NCBI RefSeq assembly: GCF_051020985.1
Contig: NW_027475176.1
Coordinates: 62,001-126,000, forward strand
From: Nomia melanderi
Taxonomy: Eukaryota; Arthropoda; Insecta; Hymenoptera; Halictidae
Length of the DNA: 64,000 bases
Reading direction: 5' to 3'
The notes below the pieces were generated by a model, which did not search any database, was not told the DNA's origin, and saw only the letters and a list, made by a program, of their open reading frames with translations. Shown in pieces: positions 12,761 to 26,400 of this stretch. The position numbers and the translations under genes are program-made. Position 1 is the first letter of the stretch, and each line of letters opens with the position of its first letter.

Positions 12761-14165
12761 TGCGCCAGGGCCTCCTGCAGATAATTCACTTTGGTTTATT
12801 GCGCTATCTCTAATAGCTCCCGAGATATCACCAGATATATATTGGATATTCCCCTGACCCTGAGGGTCCGGCCCAATGAGACGGTGGTTTTCTCGGCCCC
12901 TGGTAGTCCGAGGTCGTTCCCGCTGGCCAGATTCATGCGCCAGGGCTTCCAACAGACAATTCACTTTGGTTTATTGCGCTATCTCTAATAGCACCCGAGA
13001 TATCACCAGATATATATTGGATTTTTCCCTGACCCTGAGTGTCCGGCCCCATGAGACGGTGGATTTCTAGGCCCCTGGTGGTCCGTGGTCGCTCCCGCTG
13101 CACAGATGCATGAGACAGGGCCTCCTGCAGATAATTCACTTTGATTTATTGCGCTGTCTCTAATAGCACCCGAGATATCACCGGATATATATTGGATTTT
13201 TCCTAGACCCTGAGTGTCCGGCACCATGAGACGGTGGTTCTCTTGGCACCTGGTGGTCCGAGGGTCGTTCCCGCTGCACAGATGCATGCGCCAGGGCCTC
13301 CTGCAGATAATTCAATTTGGTTTATTGCGCTATTTCTAATAGCACCCGCGATATCACCAGACATATATATTGGATTTTCCCCTGACCCTGAGTGTCCGGC
13401 CCCATGAGACTGTGGTTTTCTCGGCCCCTGGTGGTCCGAGGTCGTTCCCGCTGCACAGATTCATGCGCCAGGGCCTCCTGCAGATAATTCACATTGGTTT
13501 ATTGCGCTATCTCTAATAGCACCCGAGATATCACCAGATATATATTGGATATTCCCCTGACCCTGAGGGTCCGGCCCAATGAGACGGTGGTTTTCTCGGC
13601 CCCTGGTAGTCCGAGGTCGTTCCCGCTGGCCAGATTCATGCGCCAGTGCTTCCAACACACAACTCACTTTGGTTTATTGCGCTATCTCTAATAGCACCCG
13701 AGATATCACCAGATATATATTGGATTTTTCCCTGACCCTGAGTGTCCGGCCCCATGAGACGGTGGTTTTCTAGGCCCCTGGTGGTCCGTGGTCGCTCCCG
13801 CTGCACAGATGCATGCGACAGGGCCTCCTGCAGATAATTCACTTTGATTTATTGCGCTGTCTCTAATAGCACCCGAGATATCACCGGATATATATTGGAT
13901 TTTTCCCAGACCCTGAGTGTCCGGCGCCATGAGACGGTGGTTCTCTTGGCACCTGGTGGTCCGAGGGTCGTTCCCGCTGCACAGATGCATGCGCCAGGGC
14001 CTCCTGCAGATAATTCACTTTGGTTTATTGCGCTATTTCTAATAGCACCCGAGATATCACCAGACATATATATTGGATTTTCCCCTGACCCTGAGTGTCC
14101 GGCCCCATGAGACTGTGGTTTTCTCGGCCCCTGGTGGTCCGAGGTCGTTCCCGCTGCACAGATTC
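12760..14165. repeat. 703-bp unit in tandem, nested in the 2,456-bp unit
   Basis: Three landmarks repeat at 703 bp: 12,758 to 13,461, 12,933 to 13,636, and 13,003 to 13,706. The size is four monomers plus 3 bp, and each copy contains one GAGGGTCG and one CAGACATATATATTGG monomer. The same pair recurs at 15,216-16,621. The 703-bp duplication must have preceded the 2,456-bp one. Confidence 0.82.
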
Positions 14166-15215
14166 ATGCGCCAGGGCCTCCTGCAGATAATTCACTTTGG
14201 TTTATTGCGCTACCTCTAATAGCACCCGAGATGTCACCAGATATATGCTGGCGTTTTACATAACATTGGGTGTCGTATTCCGAATATCTGTAACTTTCTC
14301 GGCCCCTGGTGGTCCGACGTCGTTCCTGCTGCCCTGATTCATTGGCCAGTGCCTCCTACAGACAATGCACTTTTATTTATTGCGCTATCTCTAATAGCAC
14401 CTGAGATATCACCAGATATATATTGGATTTTTCCCTGCCCCTGAGTGTTCGGCCCCATGAGACGGTGGTTTTCTCGGCCCCTGGTGGTCCGAGGTCGTTC
14501 CCGCTGCACAGATTCATGCGCCAGGGCCTCCTGCAGGTAATTCACTTTGGTTTATTGCGCTATCTCTAATAGCACCCGAGATATCACCAGATATATGCTG
14601 GATTTTTACATGACATTGGGTGACGGATACCGGAAATCTGTAATTTTCTCGGCCCCTGGTGGTCCGATGTCGTTCCTGCTGCACCGATTCATGCGCAAGG
14701 GCCTCCTACAGACAATGCACTTTGATTTATTGCGCTATCTCCAATAGCACCCGAGATATCACCAGATATATAATGGATTTTTCCCTGACCCTGACAGTCC
14801 GGCCCCATGAGACGGTGGTTTTCTCGGCCCCTGGTGGTCCGAGGTCGTTCCCGCTGCACAGATTCATGCGCCAGGGCCTCCTGCAGAAAATTCACTTTGG
14901 TTTATTGCGCTATCTCTAATAGCACCCAAGATATCACCAGATATATATTGGATTTTCCCCTGACCCTGAGTGTCCGGCCCCATGAGACTGTGGTTTTCTC
15001 GGCCCCTGGTGGTCCGAGGTCGTTCCCGCTGCACCGATTCATGCGCAAGGGCCTCCTACAGACAATGCACTTTGATTTATTGCGCTATCTCCAATAGCAC
15101 CCGAGATATCACCAGATATATAATGGATTTTTCCCTGACCCTGACAGTCCGGCCCCATGAGACGGTGGTTTTCTCGGCCCCTGGTGGTCCGAGGTCGTTC
15201 CCGCTGCACAGATTC
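12760..15215. repeat. 2,456-bp higher-order unit, copy 1
   Basis: This unit matches 15,216-17,671 at a constant offset of 2,456 bp, which is 14 monomers plus 6 bp. The six extra bases are accounted for by two GAGGGTCG (+1) and two CAGACATATATATTGG (+2) monomers. Differences seen between copies are few, for example AGCTCCCGAG at 12,826, GGCGCCATG near 13,923, ATAACATTGGG near 14,265 and CCTGCCCCTGAG near 14,431. By reading I estimate well over 99% identity. Type II cores are at 14,248 and 14,598. Confidence 0.85.
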
Positions 15216-17671
15216 ATGCGCCAGGGACTCCTGCAGATAATTCACTTTGGTTTATTGCGCTATCTCTAATAGCACCCGAGATATCACCAGATATATATTG
15301 GATATTCCCCTGACCCTGAGGGTCCGGCCCAATGAGACGGTGGTTTTCTCGGCCCCTGGTAGTCCGAGGTCGTTCCCGCTGGCCAGATTCATGCGCCAGG
15401 GCTTCCAACAGACAATTCACTTTGGTTTATTGCGCTATCTCTAATAGCACCCGAGATATCACCAGATATATATTGGATTTTTCCCTGACCCTGAGTGTCC
15501 GGCCCCATGAGACGGTGGATTTCTAGGCCCCTGGTGGTCCGTGGTCGCTCCCGCTGCACAGATGCATGAGACAGGGCCTCCTGCAGATAATTCACTTGGA
15601 TTTATTGCGCTGTCTCTAATAGCACCCGAGATATCACCGGATATATATTGGATTTTTCCTAGACCCTGAGTGTCCGGCACCATGAGACGGTGGTTCTCTT
15701 GGCACCTGGTGGTCCGAGGGTCGTTCCCGCTGCACAGATGCATGCGCCAGGGCCTCCTGCAGATAATTCAATTTGGTTTATTGCGCTATTTCTAATAGCA
15801 CCCGCGATATCACCAGACATATATATTGGATTTTCCCCTGACCCTGAGTGTCCGGCCCCATGAGACTGTGGTTTTCTCGGCCCCTGGTGGTCCGAGGTCG
15901 TTCCCGCTGCACAGATTCATGCGCCAGGGCCTCCTGCAGATAATTCACATTGGTTTATTGCGCTATCTCTAATAGCACCCGAGATATCACCAGATATATA
16001 TTGGATATTCCCCTGACCCTGAGGGTCCGGCCCAATGAGACGGTGGTTTTCTCGGCCCCTGGTAGTCCGAGGTCGTTCCCGCTGGCCAGATTCATGCGCC
16101 AGTGCTTCCAACACACAACTCACTTTGGTTTATTGCGCTATCTCTAATAGCACCCGAGATATCACCAGATATATATTGGATTTTTCCCTGACCCTGAGTG
16201 TCCGGCCCCATGAGACGGTGGTTTTCTAGGCCCCTGGTGGTCCGTGGTCGCTCCCGCTGCACAGATGCATGCGACAGGGCCTCCTGCAGATAATTCACTT
16301 TGATTTATTGCGCTGTCTCTAATAGCACCCGAGATATCACCGGATATATATTGGATTTTTCCCAGACCCTGAGTGTCCGGCCCCATGAGACGGTGGTTCT
16401 CTTGGCACCTGGTGGTCCGAGGGTCGTTCCCGCTGCACAGATGCATGCGCCAGGGCCTCCTGCAGATAATTCACTTTGGTTTATTGCGCTATTTCTAATA
16501 GCACCCGAGATATCACCAGACATATATATTGGATTTTCCCCTGACCCTGAGTGTCCGGCCCCATGAGACTGTGGTTTTCTCGGCCCCTGGTGGTCCGAGG
16601 TCGTTCCCGCTGCACAGATTCATGCGCCAGGGCCTCCTGCAGATAATTCACTTTGGTTTATTGCGCTACCTCTAATAGCACCCGAGATGTCACCAGATAT
16701 ATGCTGGCGTTTTACATAACCTTGGGTGTCGTATTCCGAATATCTGTAACTTTCTCGGCCCCTGGTGGTCCGACGTCGTTCCTGCTGCCCTGATTCATTG
16801 GCCAGTGCCTCCTACAGACAATGCACTTTTATTTATTGCGCTATCTCTAATAGCACCTGAGATATCACCAGATATATATTGGATTTTTCCCTGACCCTGA
16901 GTGTTCGGCCCCATGAGACGGTGGTTTTCTCGGCCCCTGGTGGTCCGAGGTCGTTCCCGCTGCACAGATTCATGCGCCAGGGCCTCCTGCAGGTAATTCA
17001 CTTTGGTTTATTGCGCTATCTCTAATAGCACCCGAGATATCACCAGATATATGCTGGATTTTTACATGACATTGGGTGACGGATACCGGAAATCTGTAAT
17101 TTTCTCGGCCCCTGGTGGTCCGATGTCGTTCCTGCTGCACCGATTCATGCGCAAGGGCCTCCTACAGACAATGCACTTTGATTTATTGCGCTATCTCCAA
17201 TAGCGCCCGAGATATCACCAGATATATAATGGATTTTTCCCTGACCCTGACAGTCCGGCCCCATGAGACGGTGGTTTTCTCGGCCCCTGGTGGTCCGAGG
17301 TCGTTCCCGCTGCACAGATTCATGCGCCAGGGCCTCCTGCAGAAAATTCACTTTGGTTTATTGCGCTATCTCTAATAGCACCCAAGATATCACCAGATAT
17401 ATATTGGATTTTCCCCTGACCCTGAGTGTCCGGCCCCATGAGACTGTGGTTTTCTCGGCCCCTGGTGGTCCGAGGTCGTTCCCGCTGCACCGATTCATGC
17501 GCAAGGGCCTCCTACAGACAATGCACTTTGATTTATTGCGCTATCTCCAATAGCACCCGAGATATCACCAGATATATAATGGATTTTTCCCTGACCCTGA
17601 CAGTCCGGCCCCATGAGACGGTGGTTTTCTCGGCCCCTGGTGGTCCGAGGTCGTTCCCGCTGCACAGATTC
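15216..17671. repeat. 2,456-bp higher-order unit, copy 2
   Basis: Second tandem copy, with type II cores at 16,704 and 17,054, both exactly 2,456 bp after their partners. Private changes include CACTTGGATTT near 15,592 (CACTTTGATTT in copy 1) and AGCGCCCGAG near 17,202. It is followed by about three monomers of other type I sequence, then by sequence matching the start of the unit again at 18,195-18,400. Confidence 0.85.
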
Positions 17672-18560
17672 ATGCGCCAGGGCCTCCTGCAGATAATTCA
17701 CTTTGGTTTATTGCGCTATCTCTAATAGCACCCAAGATATCACCAGATATATATTGGATTTTCCCCTGACCCTGAGTGTCCGGCCCCATGAGACTGTGGT
17801 TTTCTCGGCCCCTGGTGGTCCGAGGTCGTTCCCGCTGCACTGATTCATGCGCCAGGGCCTCCTACAGACAATGCACTTTGATTTATTGCGCTATCTCTAA
17901 TAGCACCCGAGATATCACCAGATATATATTGGATTTTCCCCTGACCCTGAGTGTCCGGCCCCATGAGACGGTGGTTTTCTCGGCCCCTGGTGGTCCGAGG
18001 TCGTTCCCGCTGCACGGATTCATGCGCCAGGGCCTCCTGCATATAATCCACTTTGATTTATTGCGCTATCTGTAATAGCACCCGAGATATCACCAGATAT
18101 ATATTGGATTTATCCCTGACCCTGAGTGTCCGGCCCCATGTGACGGTGGTTTTCTCGGCCCCTGGTGGTCCGAGGTCGTTCCCGCTGCACAGATTCATGC
18201 GCCAGGGCCTCCTGCAGATAATTCACTTTGGTTTATTGCGCTATCTCTAATAGCACCCGAGATATCACCAGATATATATTGGATATTCCCCTGACCCTGA
18301 GGGTCCGGCCCAATGAGACGGTGGTTTTCTCGGCCCCTGGTAGTCCGAGGTCGTTCCCGCTGGCCAGATTCATGCGCCAGGGCTTCCAACAGACAATTCA
18401 CTTTGGTTTATTGCGCTATCTCTAATAGCACCCGAGATATCACCAGATATATATTGGATTTTTCCCTGACCCTGAGTGTCCGGCCCCATGAGACGGTGGT
18501 TTTCTAGGCCCCTGGTGGTCCCTGGTCGCTCCCGCTGCACAGATGCATGCGACAGGGCCT
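17671..18560. repeat. Linker between the 2,456-bp units and HOR A
   Basis: About five type I monomers. 17,950-18,560 continues the match to segment H (offset 6,312), and 18,195-18,440 also matches the start of the 2,456-bp unit. The switch to HOR A occurs near 18,560, at the shared words CCTGCAGATAATTC and GGTTTATTGCGC. Confidence 0.65.
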
Positions 18561-21500
18561 CCTGCAGATAATTCACTTTGGTTTATTGCGCTATCTCTAA
18601 TAGCACCCGAGATATCACCAGATATATATGGGGCTTTCCCCTGACCCTGAGTGTCCGGCCCCATGAGATGGTGGTTATCTCGGCCCCTGGTGGTTCGAGG
18701 TCGTTCCCGCTGCACAGATTCATGCGCCAGGGCCTCCTACAGACAATGCACTTTGGTTTATTGAGCTATCTGTAATAGCACCCGAGATATCACCAGATAT
18801 ATGCTGGATATTTACATGACCCTGAGTGTCCGGCCCCATGTGTCAGTGGTTTTCTCGGCCCCTGGTGGTCCGAGGTCATTCCCGCTGCACAGATTCATGT
18901 GCCGGGGCCTCCTTCAGACAATGCACTTTGGTTTATTGCGCTATCTGTAATAGCACCCGAGATATCACCAGATACATATTGGATTTTTCCCTGACCCTGA
19001 GTGTCCGGCCCCATGTGTCAGTGGTTTTCTCGGCCCCTGGTGGTCCGAGGTCATTCCCGCGGCACAGATTCATGTGCCGGGGTCTCCTACAGACAATGCA
19101 CTTTCGTTTATTGCGCTATCTCTAATAGCACCCGAGATATCACCAGACATATATTGGATTTTTCCCTGACCCTGAGTGTCCGGCCCCATGAGACTGTGGT
19201 TTTCTCGGCCCCTGGTGGTCCGAGGTCGATCCCGCTGCACACATTCATGCGCCAGGGCCTCCTGCAGACAATGCACCTTGATTTATTGCGCTATTTCTAA
19301 TAGCACCCGAGATATTACCAGATATATATTGGATTTTTCCCCGACCCTGAGTGTTCGGCCCCATTAGACGGTGGTTATCTCGGCCCCTGGTGGTCCGAGG
19401 TCGTTCCCGCTGCTCAGATTCATGCGCCAGGGCCTCCTACAGACAAGGCACTTTGGTTTATTGCGCTATCTGTAATAGCACCCGAGATATCACCAGATAT
19501 ATATTGGATTTTCCCCTGACCCTGACAGTCCGGCCCCATGAGACGGTGATTTTCTCGGCCCCTGGTGGTCCGAGGTCGTTCCCGCAGCACAGATTCATGC
19601 GCCAGGGCCTCCTGCAGACAATGCACTTTGATTTATTTCGCTATCTCTAATAGCACCCGAGATATCACCAGATATATATTGGATTTTTCCCTGACCCTGA
19701 CAGTCCTACCCCATGAGACGGTGGTTTTCTCGGCCCCTGGTTGTCCGAAGTCGTTCCCGCTGCACAGATTCATGCGCCAGTGCCTCTTACAGACAATGCA
19801 ATTAGATTTATGGCGCTATCTCTAATAGCACCCGAGATATCACCAGATATATATTGGATTTTTCCCTGACTCTGACAGTCCGGCCCCATGAGACGGTGGT
19901 TTTCTCGGCCCCCGGTGTTCCGAGTTCGATCCCGTTGCACAGGTTCATGCGCCAGGTCCTCCTACAGACAATGCACTTTGATTTATTGCGCTATCTCTAA
20001 TAACACCCGAGATATCAACAGATATATATTGGATTTTTCCCTGACCCTGACAGTCCGGCCCCATGTGTCGATGGTTTTCTCGATCCCTCGTGGTCCGAGG
20101 TCGATCCCGCTGAACAGATTCATGCGCCAGGGCTTCCTGCAGACAATTCGCTTTTGTTTATTGCTCTATCTGTAATAGCACCCGAGATATCACCAGATAT
20201 ATATTGGATTTTTCCCTGACCCTGAGCGTCCGACTCCATGTTGCGGTGGTTTTCTCGACCCCTGGTGGTCCGAGGTCGTTCCCGCTGCACATATTCATGC
20301 ACCAGGGCCTCCTGCAGATAATTCACTTTGGTTTATTGCGCTATCTCTAATAGCACCCGAGATATCACCAGATATATATTGTATTTTTCCCTGACCCTGA
20401 GTGCCCGGCCCCATGTTTCGGTGGTTTTCTCGACCCCTGGTGGTCCGAGGTCGTTCCCGCTGCACATGTTCATGCACCAGGGCCTCCTGCAGATAATTCA
20501 CTTTGGTTTATTGCGCTATCTCAAATAGCATCCGAGATATCACCATATATATATTGGATTTTCCCCTGACCCTGAGTGTCCGGCCCCATGAGACTGTGGT
20601 TTTCTCGGCCCCTTGTGGTCCGAGGTCGTTCCCGCTGCACATATTCATGCACCAGGGCCTCCTGCAGATAATTCACTTCGGTTTATTGCGCAATCTCTAA
20701 TAGCACCCGAGATATCACCAGATATATATTGGATTTTTCCCTGACCCTGACAGTCCGTCCCCATGAGACGGTGATTTTCTCGGACACTGGTGGTCCGAGG
20801 TCGTTCCCGTTGCCCAGATTCATGCGCCTTGGCCTGCTACAGACAATGCACTTTGATTTATTGGTCTATCTGTAATAGCACCCGAGATATCACAAGATAT
20901 ATATTGGATTTTTCCCTGACCCTGAGTGTCCGGCCCCATGAGACTGTGGTTTTCTCGGCCCCTGGTGGTCCGAGGTCGTTCCCGCTGCACAGATTCATGC
21001 GCCAGGGCATCCTACAGACAATGCACTTTGATTTATTGCGCTATCTCTAATAGCACCCGAGATATCACCAGATATATAATGGATTTTTCCCTGACCCTGA
21101 GTGTCCGGCCCCATGAGACGGTGGTTTTCTCGGACCCTGGTGGTCCGAAGTCGTTCCCGCTGCACAGATTTATGCGCCAGGGCCTCCTGCAGATAATTCA
21201 TTTTGGTTTATTGCGCTAGCTCTAATAGCAACCGAGATATCACCAGATATATATTGGATTTTTCCCTGACCCTGACAGTACGGCCCCATGAGACGGTGGT
21301 TTTCTCGGCCCCTGGTGGTCCGAGGTCGATCCCGCTGCACACGTTCATGCGCCTCGGCCTCTTGCAGACAATGCACTTTGGTTTATTGCGCTATCTCTCA
21401 TAGCACCCGAGGTATCACCAGATATATATTGGATTTTACCCTGACCCTGAGTGTCCGGCCACATGTGACGGTAGTTTTCTCGGCCCCTGGTGGTCCGAGG

Positions 21501-23460
21501 TCGTTCCCGCTGCACAGATTCATGCGCCAGGGCCTCCTACAGACAATGCACTTTGATGTATTGCGCTATCTCTAATAGCACCCGAGATATCACCAGACAT
21601 ATATTGGATTTTTCCTTGACCCTGACAGTCCGGCCCCATGTGTCGATGGTTTTCTCGATCCCTCGTGGTCCGAGGTCGATCCCGCTGCACAGATTTATGC
21701 GCCAGGACCTCCTGCAGATAATTCATTTTGGTTTATTGCGCTACCTCTAATAGCAACCGAGATATCACCAGATATATATTGGATTTTTCCCTGACCCTGA
21801 CAGTACGGCCCCATGAGACGGTGGTTTTCTCGGCCCCTGGTGGTCCGAGGTCGATCCCGCTGCACACGTTCATGCGCCTCGGCCTCTTGCAGACAATGCA
21901 CTTTGGTTTATTGCGCTATCTCTCATAGCACCCGAGGTATCACCAGATATATATTGGATTTTTCCCTGACCCTGAGTGTCCGGCCACATGTGACGGTAGT
22001 TTTCTCGGCCCCTGGTGGTCCGAGGTCGTTCCCGCTGCACATATTCATGCACCAGTGCCTCCTGCAGATAATTCACTTTGGTTTATTGCGCTATCTCTAA
22101 TAGCACCCGAGATATCACCATATATATATTGGATTTTCCCCTGACCCTGAGTGTCCGGCCCCATGAGACTGTGGTTTTCTCGGCCCCTGGTGGTCCGAGG
22201 TCGATCCCGCTGCACAGATTCATGCACCAGGTCCTCCTACAGACAATGCACTTTGATTTATTGCGCTATCTCTAATAGCACCGGAGATATCACCTGATAT
22301 ATATTGGATTTTTCCCTGACCCTGAGTGTCCGGCCCCATGAGACGGGAGTTTTTTCGGCCCCTGGTGGTCGGAGGTCGTTCCCGCTGCACAGATTCATGC
22401 GCCAGAGCCTCCTGCAGACAATGCACTTTGATATATTTCGCTATCTCTAATAGCACCCGAGATATCACCAGATATATATTGTATTTTTCCCTGACACTGA
22501 CAGTCCGGCCCCATGAGACGGTGATTTTCTCGGCCCCTGGTGGTCCGAGGTGGATCCCGCTGCACAGATTCATGCGCCAGGGCCTCCTACAGACAATGCA
22601 CTTTGATTTATTGCGCTATCTCTAATAGCACCCGAGATATCACCAGATATATATTGTATTTTTCCCTGACCCTGAGTGCCCGGCCCCATGTTGCGGTGGT
22701 TTTCTCGACCCCTGGTGGTCCGAGGTCGTTCCCGCTGCACATATTCATGCACCAGGGCCTCCTGCAGATAATTCACTTTGGTTTATTGCGCTATCTCTAA
22801 TAGCACCCGAGATATCACCATATATATATTGGATTTTCCCCTGACCCTGAGTGTCCGGCCCCATGGGACTGTGGTTTTCTCGGCCCCTGGTGGTCCGAGG
22901 TCGATCCCGCTGCACAGATTCATGCACCAGGTCCTCCTACAGACAATGCACTTTGATTTATTGGTCTATCTGTAATAGCACCCGAGATATCACAAGATAT
23001 ATATTGGATTTTTCCCTGACCCTGAGTGTCCGGCCCCATGAGACTGTGGTTTTCTCGGCCCCTGGTGGTCCGAGGTCGTTCCCGCTGCACAGATTCATGC
23101 GCCAGGGCATCCTACAGACAATGCACTTTGATTTATTGCGCTATCTCTAATAGCACCCGAGATATAACCAGATATATAATGGATTTTTCCCTGACCCTGA
23201 GTGTCCGGCCCCATGAGACGGTAGTTTTCTCGACCCCTGGTGGTCCGAGGTCGTTCCCGCTGCACATATTCATGCACCAGGGCCTCCTGCAGATAATTCA
23301 CTTTGGTTTATTGCGCTATCTCTAATAGCACCCGAGATATCACCAGATATATATTGGATTTTTCCCTGACCCTGACAGTCCGTCCCCATGAGACGGTGAT
23401 TTTCTCGGACACTGGTGGTCCGAGGTCGATCCCGCAGCACAGATTCATGCGCCAGGGCAT
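18561..23460. repeat. HOR A, copy 1 (28 monomers, 4,900 bp)
   Basis: The copy begins with a GATATATATGGGG monomer near 18,620, followed by the hybrid monomer (core from 18,804) and two GTGTCAGTGG monomers. The same series restarts 4,900 bp later. Compared with copy 2 it lacks one monomer near 20,178. Only scattered substitutions were seen, for example GGGCTTTCC near 18,622, AGCATCCGAG near 20,528 and CCATGGGACTG near 22,861. An internal 525-bp duplication is present: 21,160-21,520 recurs at 21,685-22,045. No full type II core is present. Confidence 0.88.
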
Positions 23461-26400
23461 CCTGCAGATAATTCACTTTGGTTTATTGCGCTATCTCTAA
23501 TAGCACCCGAGATATCACCAGATATATATGGGGTTTTCCCCTGACCCTGAGTGTCCGGCCCCATGAGATGGTGGTTATCTCGGCCCCTGGTGGTTCGAGG
23601 TCGTTCCCGCTGCACAGATTCATGCGCCAGGGCCTCCTACAGACAATGCACTTTGGTTTATTGAGCTATCTGTAATAGCACCCGAGATATCACCAGATAT
23701 ATGCTGGATATTTACATGACCCTGAGTTTCCGGCCCCATGTGTCAGTGGTTTTCTCGGCCCCTGGTGGTCCGAGGTCATTCCCGCTGCACAGATTCATGT
23801 GCCGGGGCCTCCTTCAGACAATGCACTTTGGTTTATTGCGCTATCTGTAATAGCACCCGAGATATCACCAGATACATATTGGATTTTTCCCTGACCCTGA
23901 GTGTCCGGCCCCATGTGTCAGTGGTTTTCTCGGCCCCTGGTGGTCCGAGGTCATTCCCGCGGCACAGATTCATGTGCCGGGGTCTCCTACAGACAATGCA
24001 CTTTCGTTTATTGCGCTATCTCTAATAGCACCCGAGATATCACCAGACATATATTGGATTTTTCCCTGACCCTGAGTGTCCGCTCCCATGAGACTGTGGT
24101 TTTCTCGGCCCCTGGTGGTCCGAGGTCGATCCCGCTGCACACATTCATGCGCCAGGGCCTCCTGCAGACAATGCACCTTGATTTATTGCGCTATTTCTAA
24201 TAGCACCCGAGATATTACCAGATATATATTGGATTTTTCCCCGACCCTGAGTGTTCGGCCCCATTAGACGGTGGTTATCTCGGCCCCTGGTGGTCCGAGG
24301 TCGTTCCCGCTGCTCAGATTCATGCGCCAGGGCCTCCTACAGACAAGGCACTTTGGTTTATTGCGCTATCTGTAATAGCACCCGAGATATCACCAGATAT
24401 ATATTGGATTTTCCCCTGACCCTGACAGTCCGGCCCCATGAGACGGTGATTTTCTCGGCCCCTGGTGGTCCGAGGTCGTTCCCGCAGCACAGATTCATGC
24501 GCCAGGGCCTCCTGCAGACAATGCACTTTGATTTATTTCGCTATCTCTAATAGCACCCGAGATATCACCAGATATATATTGGATTTTTCCCTGACCCTGA
24601 CAGTCCTACCCCATGAGACGGTGGTTTTCTCGGCCCCTGGTTGTCCGAAGTCGTTCCCGCTGCACAGATTCATGCGCCAGTGCCTCTTACAGACAATGCA
24701 ATTAGATTTATGGCGCTATCTCTAATAGCACCCGAGATATCACCAGATATATATTGGATTTTTCCCTGACTCTGACAGTCCGGCCCCATGAGACGGTGGT
24801 TTTCTCGGCCCCCGGTGTTCCGAGTTCGATCCCGTTGCACAGGTTCATGCGCCAGGTCCTCCTACAGACAATGCACTTTGATTTATTGCGCTATCTCTAA
24901 TAACACCCGAGATATCAACAGATATATATTGGATTTTTCCCTGACCCTGACAGTCCGGCCCCATGTGTCGATGGTTTTCTCGATCCCTCGTGGTCCGAGG
25001 TCGATCCCGCTGAACAGATTCATGCGCCAGGGCTTCCTGCAGACAATTCGCTTTTGTTTATTGCTCTATCTGTAATAGCACCCGAGATATCACCATATAT
25101 ATATTGGATTTTCCCCTGACCCTGACAGTCCGGCCCCATGAGACGGTGATTTTCTCGGCCCCTGGTGGTCCGAGGTCGATCCCACTGCACAGATTCATGC
25201 GCCAGGGCCTCCTACAGACAATGCACTTTGATTTATTGCGCTATCTGTAATAGCACCCGAGATATCACCAGATATATATTGGATTTTTCCCTGACCCTGA
25301 GCGTCCGACTCCATGTTGCGGTGGTTTTCTCGACCCCTGGTGGTCCGAGGTCGTTCCCGCTGCACATATTCATGCACCAGGGCCTCCTGCAGATAATTCA
25401 CTTTGGTTTATTGCGCTATCTCTAATAGCACCCGAGATATCACCAGATATATATTGTATTTTTCCCTGACCCTGAGTGCCCGGCCCCATGTTTCGGTGGT
25501 TTTCTCGACCCCTGGTGGTCCGAGGTCGTTCCCGCTGCACATGTTCATGCACCAGGGCCTCCTGCAGATAATTCACTTTGGTTTATTGCGCTATCTCAAA
25601 TAGCACCCGAGATATCACCATATATATATTGGATTTTCCCCTGACCCTGAGTGTCCGGCCCCATGAGACTGTGGTTTTCTCGGCCCCTTGTGGTCCGAGG
25701 TCGTTCCCGCTGCACATATTCATGCACCAGGGCCTCCTGCAGATAATTCACTTCGGTTTATTGCGCAATCTCTAATAGCACCCGAGATATCACCAGATAT
25801 ATATTGGATTTTTCCCTGACCCTGACAGTCCGTCCCCATGAGACGGTGATTTTCTCGGACACTGGTGGTCCGAGGTCGTTCCCGTTGCCCAGATTCATGC
25901 GCCTTGGCCTGCTACAGACAATGCACTTTGATTTATTGGTCTATCTGTAATAGCACCCGAGATATCACAAGATATATATTGGATTTTTCCCTGACCCTGA
26001 GTGTCCGGCCCCATGAGACTGTGGTTTTCTCGGCCCCTGGTGGTCCGAGGTCGTTCCCGCTGCACAGATTCATGCGCCAGGGCATCCTACAGACAATGCA
26101 CTTTGATTTATTGCGCTATCTCTAATAGCACCCGAGATATCACCAGATATATAATGGATTTTTCCCTGACCCTGAGTGTCCGGCCCCATGAGACGGTGGT
26201 TTTCTCGGACCCTGGTGGTCCGAAGTCGTTCCCGCTGCACAGATTTATGCGCCAGGGCCTCCTGCAGATAATTCATTTTGGTTTATTGCGCTAGCTCTAA
26301 TAGCAACCGAGATATCACCAGATATATATTGGATTTTTCCCTGACCCTGACAGTACGGCCCCATGAGACGGTGGTTTTCTCGGCCCCTGGTGGTCCGAGG

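Noticed and set aside
18681..18710. tRNA-like internal promoter (B box), since GGTTCGAGGTC occurs here and GGTCCGAGGTC in most monomers
   Set aside because: The common form differs from the B-box consensus at about three of eleven positions, and no matching A box or tRNA fold was seen.
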